Of a stretch of 64,000 bases of DNA, positions 27,220 through 35,842 are shown piece by piece (the stretch's first letter is position 1; every line of letters begins with the position of its first letter). The DNA comes from Bacillus sp. FSL K6-3431 (GTDB taxonomy: Bacteria > Bacillota > Bacilli > Bacillales > Bacillaceae_C): NCBI RefSeq assembly GCF_038002605.1, contig NZ_JBBOCT010000001.1:3534001-3598000 (forward strand). Direction: 5' to 3'. Position numbers and translations under genes: made by a program. A model generated the notes under the pieces. That model was given only the letters and a program-made list of their open reading frames with translations. It did not search any database and was not told where the DNA came from.

Positions 27220-27975
27220 TTAATAGACTCCTAGAATTAAGAAGGTAATCGGCAATATACTAAACGCTATGTTAACAATGAAATGACAAACGATTAGTGG
27301 AAACAATCTTTTTTGTTTGTAATAGATAAATCCGCTGCCAATTCCCCAAAGAAAAAATGCTGATGCATAAACAATTGCGCTTTGCCAACTAACGGCTAAC
27401 ATCATATGTTGCAAAGCGAAGCCAATAGATGGGATCACAATACCAACCCAAACCTTTTTATAACGCTTGATAAATAATGGCTGTGCATATCCCCGATACA
27501 TTAATTCCTCAATTGGTGCATTTAAAAAAGGGAAAATCAGGGATACGCATGCTGCTGACCATGTAAGCCAACGTGGGCGTGCAAAATTGATATCTTCTAA
27601 GTCGCCAGCAAAAATGGTTTGGAAATGTTGAAATAAATCCGTTCCATACATGATAAACATTGTCCCCATAACAGCAATAACAAATGGAATATATAAAACA
27701 AATAGCCATAAGAAACCGAATAAAACATCTTTACCAAATTGATCAGAGCGAAAGCCGAGTAATTCTTTTAGTGTACGACCTTCTTTTTTGAGCATGTAAT
27801 GCAAGAGAAAAAAGCAAAGAATATTTACGACAGTAAAGTATATAGCCGAGAAATCTGGTAAGAAGGGAAAGTGAAAGTCTAAACCGAATAATTTAAATAT
27901 TAAAAAGAAAATGAATAATGTAATGATCAACATAGGAAAACGGATAAATGATACAAGCCATGCATTATTCAGCAT
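27220..27975 (-). CDS. CPBP-family intramembrane metalloprotease
   Basis: A multi-helix membrane protein of the Abi/CAAX-protease group. EELMYRGYAQ carries the EExxxR glutamates, ALQHMM the next histidine and VCHFIVNIAF the last. I prefer the ATG at 27975 (251 residues) because GGGGGATCC lies just upstream; an ATG at 28029 would add 18 lysine-rich residues but has no ribosome binding site. Family roles range from prenyl-protein processing to bacteriocin self-immunity; which applies here is unknown. Confidence 0.83.
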   Translation of the reverse strand: MLNNAWLVSFIRFPMLIITLFIFFLIFKLFGLDFHFPFLPDFSAIYFTVVNILCFFLLHYMLKKEGRTLKELLGFRSDQFGKDVLFGFLWLFVLYIPFVIAVMGTMFIMYGTDLFQHFQTIFAGDLEDINFARPRWLTWSAACVSLIFPFLNAPIEELMYRGYAQPLFIKRYKKVWVGIVIPSIGFALQHMMLAVSWQSAIVYASAFFLWGIGSGFIYYKQKRLFPLIVCHFIVNIAFSILPITFLILGVY

Positions 27976-28114
27976 TGGATCCCCCATTTTTACAATGACG
28001 TTACTTTTTCGTTTATTTATTTTATTCATTCGGATCAGTAATAGACATGATATATGTTTGATGGTCGATTAACCTGTGTATAGTATAAATACTGTAGAAT
28101 TGAAAAACAATAGG

Positions 28115-28183
28115 TTTGTCTTTTTAACTACGACAAAGATAGCTTTCTTCTTTATTGAATGCAGTGGATATGTACTTTAACAT
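28115..28183 (+). promoter_or_regulatory. Candidate MtlR site and promoter of the mannitol operon
   Basis: The dyad TTTGTC (28115-28120) / GACAAA (28132-28137) resembles the TTGNCACA-N4-TGTGNCAA operator described for Bacillus MtlR. Downstream, TTGAAT (28155-28160), a 17-bp spacer and TAACAT (28178-28183) form a weak promoter, as expected for an activated one. Confidence 0.45.
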
Positions 28184-28221
28184 TGATTAGTAAACATTAA
28201 ATCATGAAAGGGAGAGAGCAT

Positions 28222-30123
28222 ATGGCTCAATCTAATATAAAGGTAGCTGTACAAAAGTTCGGTAACTTTCTAAGTTCGATGGTTATGCCGAATATTTCAG
28301 CTTTCATAGCGTGGGGGTTAATTACGGCACTATTTATTCCTACTGGTTTTATTCCGAGTGAAAACCTTGCCAAAATGGTGGATCCAATGGTTACCTATTT
28401 ACTACCACTCCTTATAGGATTTACTGGCGGTAAGATTATATATGACCAGCGCGGAGGCGTAGTAGGTGCGATTGCAACAATGGGAGTCATTGTAGGATCA
28501 GATATTCCAATGTTCCTTGGAGCGATGATGATGGGACCGCTCGGAGGATATGTGATTAAAAAGTTTGATCAGCTGATTGAAGGAAAAGTTAAAGCTGGTT
28601 TTGAAATGCTTGTGAATAACTTCTCGGCAGGAATACTTGGTGGTTTGCTAACTATCCTATCCTTTTTAGGGGTAGGCCCAGCCGTTGATGTATTTTCGGG
28701 CTGGCTTATGTCCGGTGTTGATTGGCTAGTTGGACTAGGGCTATTGCCTTTGACAAGTATTTTAATCGAACCTGGAAAAATACTGTTTTTAAATAATGCA
28801 ATCAATCATGGAATCCTTACGCCAATAGGATTAGAGCAGGTAAAACAGACTGGTCAATCCGTTCTGTTAATGCTTGAAGCAAATCCAGGTCCTGGTCTTG
28901 GTGTCTTGCTTGCTTTTAGTATTTTTGGAAAAGGAACTGCTAAAAGATCGGCACCAGGAGCTGCGATTATTCAATTTTTGGGAGGAATTCATGAAATTTA
29001 CTTCCCTTATATACTTATGCGTCCGATGTTGTTCTTTGCGGTTATCCTAGGTGGGGTTAGTGGTGTATTTACACTCGTTCTTTTAGGCGGAGGTTTATTT
29101 GCTCCCGCTTCCCCGGGAAGTATCCTAGCCATTGCTGCGGTAACTCCGCATCAGCCAAGCGCATTTATTGCTAACTTTGCAGGTATACTTGTAGCTGCAG
29201 CTGTTTCTTTTGTCGTTTCAGCTTTCGTTTTAAAAACAGGAAAGCAAGAAGGGGAAGATATTGAAGAGGCAGCAAGAAAAATGCAAGAAATGAAAGGGAA
29301 GAAAAGCTCTGTAGCAGGTGCATTCACTGCAAATGCAGGAGATATGCCTGCTGATGTAAATAAAATTTATTTTGCTTGTGATGCCGGAATGGGATCAAGT
29401 GCGATGGGAGCTTCTCTTCTTCGGAAAAAAGTGAAAGAAGCGGGGTTGAACATTGCTGTAACAAATACAGCGATCAGTAATCTTCCTTCCGACGCTCAAA
29501 TAGTGATTACCCAGGATGAATTAACACCGAGAGCGCAAAATAAGGTACCGAAAGCTTATCATGTATCGGTGGATAATTTCTTGTCCAGTCCTGAATACGA
29601 TAAATTAATCGATCAGTTACAAAATCCGGCCAATGAAGAACTTGATGAAATAGTTGAAGATGCTGAAGAAAATGTATCCAATGCAAATAATGATGATTTA
29701 CTTCTTGAGGAAAATGTATTTATAAATCAGGCATTTGACAATAAGGAGGATGCCATTCGGTTCGCAGGTAGAGCTTTAGTTAAAGCGGGATACGTGGAAG
29801 AAAGCTATATTGAAGCAATGATTGCTCGTGATGAAATGACATCTACTTATATGGGGAATGATGTGGCAATTCCACATGGTACCGAGGAAGCGAAGCAGGC
29901 TGTCCTTAAATCAGGGTTTACCGTTTTACAGGTTCCTAACGGAGTTGATTTTGATGGTCATAAAGTCCGTTTGATTTTCGGTATTGCAGGAAAAGATGGT
30001 ACACATCTTGAGATATTATCCGGAATAGCAGTAACATGCTCAGATATGGATAATATTGAAAAGATGGTCGAAGCAAAAACAGCCCGTGAAATCATGGATA
30101 TGATAAACATCGAAAATAAATAG
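28222..30123 (+). CDS. mtlA: Mannitol PTS permease, fused EIICBA
   Basis: A 633-residue membrane transporter that imports mannitol while phosphorylating it to mannitol-1-phosphate. The EIIC membrane domain (about 1-340) starts KFGNFLSSMVMPNISAFIAW. The EIIB domain has the phosphorylated Cys386 in FACDAGMGSSAMG. The EIIA domain (about 490-633) has the active His552 in VAIPHGT. All three domains are on one chain, unlike species with a separate mtlF. GGGAGAG supports the ATG at 28222 over the earlier ATG at 28204. Confidence 0.95.
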   Translation: MAQSNIKVAVQKFGNFLSSMVMPNISAFIAWGLITALFIPTGFIPSENLAKMVDPMVTYLLPLLIGFTGGKIIYDQRGGVVGAIATMGVIVGSDIPMFLGAMMMGPLGGYVIKKFDQLIEGKVKAGFEMLVNNFSAGILGGLLTILSFLGVGPAVDVFSGWLMSGVDWLVGLGLLPLTSILIEPGKILFLNNAINHGILTPIGLEQVKQTGQSVLLMLEANPGPGLGVLLAFSIFGKGTAKRSAPGAAIIQFLGGIHEIYFPYILMRPMLFFAVILGGVSGVFTLVLLGGGLFAPASPGSILAIAAVTPHQPSAFIANFAGILVAAAVSFVVSAFVLKTGKQEGEDIEEAARKMQEMKGKKSSVAGAFTANAGDMPADVNKIYFACDAGMGSSAMGASLLRKKVKEAGLNIAVTNTAISNLPSDAQIVITQDELTPRAQNKVPKAYHVSVDNFLSSPEYDKLIDQLQNPANEELDEIVEDAEENVSNANNDDLLLEENVFINQAFDNKEDAIRFAGRALVKAGYVEESYIEAMIARDEMTSTYMGNDVAIPHGTEEAKQAVLKSGFTVLQVPNGVDFDGHKVRLIFGIAGKDGTHLEILSGIAVTCSDMDNIEKMVEAKTAREIMDMINIENK

Positions 30124-30130
30124 TTGTTTT

Positions 30131-30176
30131 AATGAATAGAAAAGCGTATTTTATTGCTTTTCTATTCATTGTTTTC
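30131..30176 (+). terminator. Intra-operon terminator between mtlA and mtlR
   Basis: A 15-bp perfect stem pairs AATGAATAGAAAAGC with GCTTTTCTATTCATT (loop of 10), with GTTTTC after it. It should lower read-through into mtlR and mtlD. Confidence 0.8.
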
Positions 30177-30349
30177 TACAGTTCTACGCCGTTTAAGAGG
30201 TTATAATACCACCAAATATCTGCACGACGTAGGTCACACAGATATTGCCATACTTTGTGACGTTCATAACCAGTGTTTCTTTTCTTTAAACTTAGCAGTT
30301 GGTCAGGGGGCTTTGCTTTTTTATACCTCAGTTGAAATGAGATGATGGT

Positions 30350-32440
30350 TTGTACGTTACCACGAGGGAAAAGGATATTATTGAATTAATTATCAAAACA
30401 TCTGGAAAGCATACAGCTTATTCGATTGCGACATATTTACGTGTTAGCGCCCGAACAATCCAACGCGATTTAAAATCTATAGAGAAGATCCTCCAATCCT
30501 TTGATTTGCACTTGGTACGCAATATGGATAAGGGATTATTAATTGAAGGCAAAAATGAGCATATATTCCGCCTTATTCAGCATTTAGTGGGCATGGAGAC
30601 AATTGATCAAACGCCTCAGGAAAGAAAACTGCTCTTGCTTTTAGCATTATTACAAGAAGAATTCTATACAATTCAAGTTTTAGCGATGGATCTTGGAGTA
30701 AGTATTACAACCTTGACCACTTATTTGGATGAATTGACAGACTGGTTAATGAATTTTAATGTGCGTATTACGAGAAAAAGAGGAGTAGGGATTGAACTTA
30801 TTGGAACAGAACCTAACAAAAGAAAAGCCCTAGCTCAATATTTCTTGTTTCATTTTAATGAAGAACTCATTGAAAGTTTATTTATATTAGAAAGCGGAAA
30901 AAACTCACAAGAAGTGATTTTGCATTATTTTCTTCCTGAGTATCTTCTTACAATCGATAAATTGCTAGATGCTGCAATTAATAATTTACAACCGCGGCTT
31001 GCAGATAGTGATTATATTGGATTAATTGTACATATTTGTATTACGATGCAAAGGACGGAAACGGGCTTTCTTTTGGAAGAAGAAATAGAAGAAGAAACAA
31101 TGGATTTGACTCATGAATACAGCCAGATCATGAAAATAGGTATGGAGTTGGAGAAAACGAATTCCATATCCTTAAGTAAGGGCGATATGATCTATTTGGC
31201 TATTATTCTGAAGGGTTCCAAGCTTCAAGCAGTAGAAGGACTTCCATATGATAAAATCGTGCTTAGTCAGATGATAAAAAACTTAATTCGAAATGTATCT
31301 ACTCAGCTTCATGTGGATTTAACAAAGGATTTTTCTTTGTATCAAGGACTACTAGCTCACATGGAGCCATCGATTTTTCGTGTCAAACAGAAAATAGCTT
31401 TATTTAACCCTTTAAAAGAGGAAATTATCAGGAAATACCCACTTTTATTTCTAGCTGTTAAAAACTATGTAGAGAAGGAATTCAAAGAAATGGCTGATTT
31501 TCCCGATGATGAGATAGCCTTCATCGTTCTACATTTTGGATCAGCGTTAGTGATGCAGGAAGAGCAACTATCTATACAGGCACTAGTTCTATGTCCGACA
31601 GGTATAGGCACATCTAAGATGTTGGCAAGTCGCATAAAAAAGGAAATTATTGAAATAGATACTGTAGAGATTAAATCGATTAAAGAAGTTCGGCAGAATG
31701 GGAACGTGAAAAGTTATGATGTCATTATCTCCACTGTTAGACTTCCATTTATAAATATGGACTATATTTTGGTTTCACCGCTTTTAAATGAAGAAAATAT
31801 TTTAGCCATCAAAAGTTATTTAAAGAATAACATAGGAAACTTAACGAAAAACAAGCAATATATAAAGCCTGAACAGCAAGGAGCTTCCACATCAAACCAG
31901 GAAAAAGGATCATTGACAAAAGCTTTAAAAGAGTTGGGGGAAATACATAATAGTATCGATGCTGTTATGAGTAATTTTCACGTTTATCGGTTGCCACATA
32001 AAGGGTATGAGGCGACGATGGAAGAAATGGTCAGGTTGGCGGAAAAGGATAAACTTTTAACAGATGTGAAAGGTGTAATCGAAGCATTAAAAGAACGGGA
32101 AAGAAAAGGTGGGCTTGGCATCCCAAATACAGGATTGGCTCTTTTCCATTGCAGGCATGAAAAAGTAACAGAGCTGATTTTCCAAATTGGTTACTTGGAT
32201 AAGCCTTGCACAGTAAAAGGTATGGACGGAAATAACATGTATATGAAGAGCTTACTATTGATGCTCGCACCTGAGGAATTAAGCGTAAGGGAGCAGGAAA
32301 TAGTAAGCTTGATAAGTACAAGCTTAATTGAAAGTAATGAAGCGATGCTGATTTTTTCTTCAGCAGATGAGGAAGCAATTCGTACAAAATTAGAGAACAC
32401 TTTTCTAGACTATCTTCATACTAATTTAATAAAGGACTGA
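30350..32440 (+). CDS. mtlR: Mannitol operon transcriptional activator MtlR
   Basis: A 696-residue PTS-controlled activator. The N-terminal helix-turn-helix (about 1-85) includes YLRVSARTIQRDLKSIEK. Two PRD domains follow (about 190-400), then a EIIB-like domain with VLCPTGIGTSKML (Cys near 419), and a C-terminal EIIA-like domain with the His in TGLALFHCRHEKV. The TTG start gives MYVTTRE, matching the known Bacillus MtlR N-terminus; no strong ribosome binding site is visible, implying low translation. Between mtlA and mtlD, as in several Bacillaceae. Confidence 0.92.
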   Translation: MYVTTREKDIIELIIKTSGKHTAYSIATYLRVSARTIQRDLKSIEKILQSFDLHLVRNMDKGLLIEGKNEHIFRLIQHLVGMETIDQTPQERKLLLLLALLQEEFYTIQVLAMDLGVSITTLTTYLDELTDWLMNFNVRITRKRGVGIELIGTEPNKRKALAQYFLFHFNEELIESLFILESGKNSQEVILHYFLPEYLLTIDKLLDAAINNLQPRLADSDYIGLIVHICITMQRTETGFLLEEEIEEETMDLTHEYSQIMKIGMELEKTNSISLSKGDMIYLAIILKGSKLQAVEGLPYDKIVLSQMIKNLIRNVSTQLHVDLTKDFSLYQGLLAHMEPSIFRVKQKIALFNPLKEEIIRKYPLLFLAVKNYVEKEFKEMADFPDDEIAFIVLHFGSALVMQEEQLSIQALVLCPTGIGTSKMLASRIKKEIIEIDTVEIKSIKEVRQNGNVKSYDVIISTVRLPFINMDYILVSPLLNEENILAIKSYLKNNIGNLTKNKQYIKPEQQGASTSNQEKGSLTKALKELGEIHNSIDAVMSNFHVYRLPHKGYEATMEEMVRLAEKDKLLTDVKGVIEALKERERKGGLGIPNTGLALFHCRHEKVTELIFQIGYLDKPCTVKGMDGNNMYMKSLLLMLAPEELSVREQEIVSLISTSLIESNEAMLIFSSADEEAIRTKLENTFLDYLHTNLIKD

Positions 32441-32445
32441 TACGA

Positions 32446-33588
32446 ATGAAACAAGCAGTACACTTTGGCGCAGGAAATATAGGTAGAGGGTTTATTGGCG
32501 CACTTTTTTCACAATCTGGATATCACGTGACATTTATTGATATTGCTGAACAAATCATTCAGCAATTAAATGTAGAAAAACAGTATCAGGTTAAATTAGC
32601 AACAGATCTGCAAGAAACGATGACGATAGAGAATGTATCGGGATTAAATAATTTAACACAGGAAAAAGAAGTTATTGAGGCGATTCAAGATGCTACCTAC
32701 CTTACTACTGCGATTGGACCTAATATCTTGCCGCGTATTGCTCCGTTAATAGCGAAAGGATTGGCTAAAAGAGTAAAGGAAAGCGATGAAAAGTTATATG
32801 TGATTGCTTGCGAAAACCAAATATCAGCGACAGATCTTTTAAAAGGTTATATATTGGAGCATTTAGACGAAGAAACAAAAGCTATATTAGACGAAAAAGT
32901 TTATTTCTTTAATTCTGCGGTGGACCGGATTGTGCCTATCCAAAATAATCAAGGTTCATTAGATGTACTTGTAGAACCATATTATGAATGGGTTGTAGAA
33001 ACAACGGAGAGTATCCCACCAATTGAAGGGATGAAAATTGTTTCAGCCCTGGCACCGTTCATTGAAAGAAAGCTTTTTACAGTGAATACGGGACATGCTT
33101 ATATTGCTTATTTTGGTTATCTTGAAAAAAAATCAACGATAGATGAAGCATTGGCGGATGGAAAAATTCTCGAGCAAGTTCAGGCAACACTTAATGAGAC
33201 AGGTAATTATTTAGTGAAACAATATGGCTTGGACTCAGATGAACATCAACAATATATTCATAAAATTATTGAGCGTTTTAAAAATGCCTATTTGAATGAT
33301 GGCGTTACTAGAGTTGGCCGTTCACCCATACGCAAGCTTGGTCCAAATGATCGTTTGGTACGTCCAGCAGTTGAAGCGAGTAAAGCGGGACTATCTTATA
33401 CACATCTTGCGAAGGCGATTGCATCAGCCTTACAATTTGATTTTAAAGACGATGAAGAAGCTGTAAAGTTACAAACAATGATCAAGGAAAATGGCGTATC
33501 TTATGTGCTTAAAGAAGTAAGTGGACTAGATGAAAACAGTGAAATTACTGAAGAGGTTATCAGCCAGTACAATGTAATGAAGAAATAA
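32446..33588 (+). CDS. mtlD: Mannitol-1-phosphate 5-dehydrogenase
   Basis: A 380-residue NAD-dependent cytosolic enzyme oxidising mannitol-1-phosphate to fructose-6-phosphate. The N-terminal HFGAGNIGRGFIGALFSQSG is the Rossmann dinucleotide-binding loop. ENQISATD and the KLFTVNTGHAYIAYFGYL block (catalytic Lys/Asn/His region) are typical. It starts five bases after mtlR and is the last gene of the operon. Confidence 0.95.
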   Translation: MKQAVHFGAGNIGRGFIGALFSQSGYHVTFIDIAEQIIQQLNVEKQYQVKLATDLQETMTIENVSGLNNLTQEKEVIEAIQDATYLTTAIGPNILPRIAPLIAKGLAKRVKESDEKLYVIACENQISATDLLKGYILEHLDEETKAILDEKVYFFNSAVDRIVPIQNNQGSLDVLVEPYYEWVVETTESIPPIEGMKIVSALAPFIERKLFTVNTGHAYIAYFGYLEKKSTIDEALADGKILEQVQATLNETGNYLVKQYGLDSDEHQQYIHKIIERFKNAYLNDGVTRVGRSPIRKLGPNDRLVRPAVEASKAGLSYTHLAKAIASALQFDFKDDEEAVKLQTMIKENGVSYVLKEVSGLDENSEITEEVISQYNVMKK

Positions 33589-33590
33589 TT

Positions 33591-33811
33591 TTATCGCAGA
33601 TTAACGGGCAGTAAAACCCCCACTTTTAGGATTCAAGTTTAAGCAATGAAGAGTAAGTGGGGATCGACTGCCCGTAAAGGCCCGATTGGTTCAGGCCAAC
33701 AGGATGTTGGTCACTCAGGCGTTGCCGCAGGACGCGGCGACCTTAGCCTGAGTTCCCTAACAATCAGTAGGGGATGATAGAAAACCCCCACTGATTGAAG
33801 TTTCACTTTAT
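33591..33811. repeat. Dispersed repeat, family B, long copy
   Basis: Starts TATCGCAGATTAACGGGCAG and ends GAAGTTTCACTTTAT, like the copy at 11089. It carries extra internal stems: CCCCCACTT/AAGTGGGG (33616-33663) and CTCAGGC/GCCTGAG (about 33716-33752). It lies immediately after mtlD. Confidence 0.85.
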
Positions 33812-33846
33812 ATTGCAAAAGAGTAAAGTCAATGTGGCTTCACTTT

Positions 33847-33890
33847 AAAAAGAACCATTAGGCAGATTAAAATGCTTAATGGTTCTTTTT
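33847..33890. terminator. Bidirectional terminator after the mannitol operon
   Basis: AAAAAGAACCATTA (33847-33860) pairs perfectly with TAATGGTTCTTTTT (33877-33890). Confidence 0.85.
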
Positions 33891-33912
33891 AAGATATAAA
33901 TATAAAAAATGA

Positions 33913-34003
33913 TTGCGCACTTAAATTGAATTTGTTATTATATCGTTATACGATATATCGCCACTCGATATATCCTTATACGATATATCGAGTGGCGATA
34001 TAT
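33913..34003 (+). promoter_or_regulatory. PadR promoter with stacked operator palindromes
   Basis: A -10-like TATTAT (33936-33941) precedes the dyad ATATCGT-TAT-ACGATAT (33940-33956). This overlaps a perfect 21-bp inverted repeat with arms at 33953-33973 and 33983-34003 and a 9-bp spacer. CGATATAT-type half-sites recur throughout. The array ends 17 bases before the padR start, so it also makes a hairpin in the leader RNA. Autoregulation by PadR is inference. Confidence 0.65.
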
Positions 34004-34020
34004 GTGAAGTAGGTGAAGGA

Positions 34021-34377
34021 ATGACAAAACGAGCAGTGGATTTTTTACCATTGTCGCAAGCCACATATTATATTTTATTATCGTTAAGAGATATACGCCA
34101 TGGATATGCCATTATGCAAGATGTAGAAGAAATTAGCCATGGGGATGTAACGATGGGTCCGGGAACGTTATATGGAGCCCTTAGCAAACTTGAAAAGCAA
34201 AACATCATTTTAAAGGCAGAAGTTAGTCAGGAAGACCGCCGCAAATATTATCGATTGACATCTCTAGGTAAGGAAGTGCTTCGGCTTGAATATAAGCGGC
34301 TTGAATCACTCGTCGAAAATGCACGGGGTATAGTAGAAGAAATGGAAGGTGAATTAGATGACCATAAAAAAGTTTAA
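34021..34377 (+). CDS. PadR-family transcriptional regulator (1)
   Basis: A 118-residue winged-helix repressor. LPLSQATYYILLSLRDIRHG is the first helix, then VTMGPGTLYGALSKLEKQNI the recognition helix and DRRKYYRLTSLGKEVL the wing, as in PadR/LmrR proteins. The stop overlaps the next gene by 20 bases, so both are translated from one message. The operator array upstream suggests autorepression. Confidence 0.92.
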   Translation: MTKRAVDFLPLSQATYYILLSLRDIRHGYAIMQDVEEISHGDVTMGPGTLYGALSKLEKQNIILKAEVSQEDRRKYYRLTSLGKEVLRLEYKRLESLVENARGIVEEMEGELDDHKKV

Positions 34378-34864
34378 ACTATTTCTCGCTTCAAGCATCG
34401 AAAAAGAAGAAAAGTGGTTGACGGAAATGTCCCGAAAAGGTCTTCATTTAAAACAATATCGTTTGTTTACGTATTATTTTGATGAGTACCCAGATGAATC
34501 TTATATTTATCAAATCGATTTTCGTGAAGCAGATGATGATTACTTCCAGTTGTATCAAGATGCTGGCTGGCAATATGTAGACAGTTCTATCAATCGATTT
34601 CATTACTTTTGTACGAAAGCTGACAAGGAGGGGAGTAAAAAGATTTACTCTGATAGTGAATCAGTGAAGGTAACACTACAACGAATGATGGCATTTTATA
34701 TTGCAATCTTTTTCGCTATGATCACATCACAAATAGGACTTATTGTGACGTGGAAAGGGTGGACAATTCAAGTGATTGTAGCCGTGTTCATCGCAGTTGT
34801 TATCATACTTTATTTGTATATGCTCTATACTCTTAAAAGGAAAATCAATTTTTATTATAAGTAG
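34358..34864 (+). CDS. DUF2812 membrane protein
   Basis: A 168-residue protein. The N-terminal DUF2812 domain (about 1-105) contains KEEKWLTEMSRKGLHLKQY and YQDAGWQYV, followed by two membrane helices at about 112-133 and 140-163. Such proteins are regularly co-encoded with PadR regulators; the function is unknown. GGAAGGTGA inside the padR end serves as ribosome binding site. Confidence 0.88.
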   Translation: MTIKKFKLFLASSIEKEEKWLTEMSRKGLHLKQYRLFTYYFDEYPDESYIYQIDFREADDDYFQLYQDAGWQYVDSSINRFHYFCTKADKEGSKKIYSDSESVKVTLQRMMAFYIAIFFAMITSQIGLIVTWKGWTIQVIVAVFIAVVIILYLYMLYTLKRKINFYYK

Positions 34865-34973
34865 CCATGAGATAAAAAGTAGTTAGGAAAAAACATAACT
34901 TGTCGTACAGTGAATCTTTTTCTCTATTCAAGCGTATAATTTGGTACAAGTAAAGCTTAGAGGATGGTTGAAA

Positions 34974-35684
34974 ATGACAGAATATACTATAAAGGTACAT
35001 GATGAGTTGCAAACTTGGAAAAGGAAAATGATCAAGCGCTCAAGTCTAATCAATCGAATTTCAAAGACAGCACAAACAAAAGTGAATGGGTTGATTCCAG
35101 AAAAGTTTCATAAAATAATGACAGATAGTATTAAAAACATGGTAAAGGCAACCCTAGTTGGGTCAAACTTGACGACTAATAAGCAGAAGCCAGAAGGGAT
35201 AAGTCTTTATGAACGGGATGAACTTTTGAAGGAAAAGTTATCAACTTATCGAAAAACAGCCGTGATTGAAGGCGCTGGAACTGGCGCAGGCGGTATTTTG
35301 CTTGGAATTGCCGACTTTCCGTTACTTTTATCTATTAAAATGAAGTTTTTATTTGAAGCCGCTGCCGTTTATGGCTTTGATACGAGCGATTATGAGGAGC
35401 GCTTGTTCATTCTTCATGTGTTTCAACTTGCTTTTTCAAGTGATGAAAAACGAAAAGAAACGTTTCATATCATTGAAGACTGGGAAGAACAAAAGAAGCT
35501 ATTGGTCGATATGGATTGGCGAGTGTTTCAACAGGAATATCGCGATTATATTGATTTAGTGAAAATGTTTCAATTAATTCCGGGCATTGGAGCAGTTGTT
35601 GGCGCGTACGCAAACTATAATCTTCTCGACCAGCTTGGGGAAACAGCGATGAACGCATATCGATTAAGAATAATAGATCTTTAG
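34974..35684 (+). CDS. EcsC-family protein
   Basis: A 236-residue protein related to the third gene product of the B. subtilis ecs locus, here without ecsA/ecsB. The glycine-rich hydrophobic hairpin EGAGTGAGGILLGIADFPLL is at about 98-117, then KMKFLFEAAAVYGFDTSDYE and a second glycine hinge LIPGIGAVVGAYANYNLL. AGAGGATGG places the start at 34974. Biochemical role unknown. Confidence 0.87.
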   Translation: MTEYTIKVHDELQTWKRKMIKRSSLINRISKTAQTKVNGLIPEKFHKIMTDSIKNMVKATLVGSNLTTNKQKPEGISLYERDELLKEKLSTYRKTAVIEGAGTGAGGILLGIADFPLLLSIKMKFLFEAAAVYGFDTSDYEERLFILHVFQLAFSSDEKRKETFHIIEDWEEQKKLLVDMDWRVFQQEYRDYIDLVKMFQLIPGIGAVVGAYANYNLLDQLGETAMNAYRLRIIDL

Positions 35685-35738
35685 GTGTCTGAGCCCCACT
35701 ACGTTAAAGCTATAGCGTAATGGGGTTAGACACCTTTT
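35683..35738. repeat. Dispersed palindrome, family A, copy 5 (probable terminator)
   Basis: AGGTGTCTGAGCCCCA pairs with TGGGGTTAGACACCT, and TTTT follows. It starts within the TAG stop of the EcsC gene and probably terminates it. Confidence 0.8.
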
Positions 35739-35842
35739 TAAATGTGTATAGGTTTATGTGAGTTTATATAGCATATAGTTTCAATCTCGATTATAATGAG
35801 GAGTCGACTTTAATATTTTACGAGAGAAAGAAGGTTGTGCAT

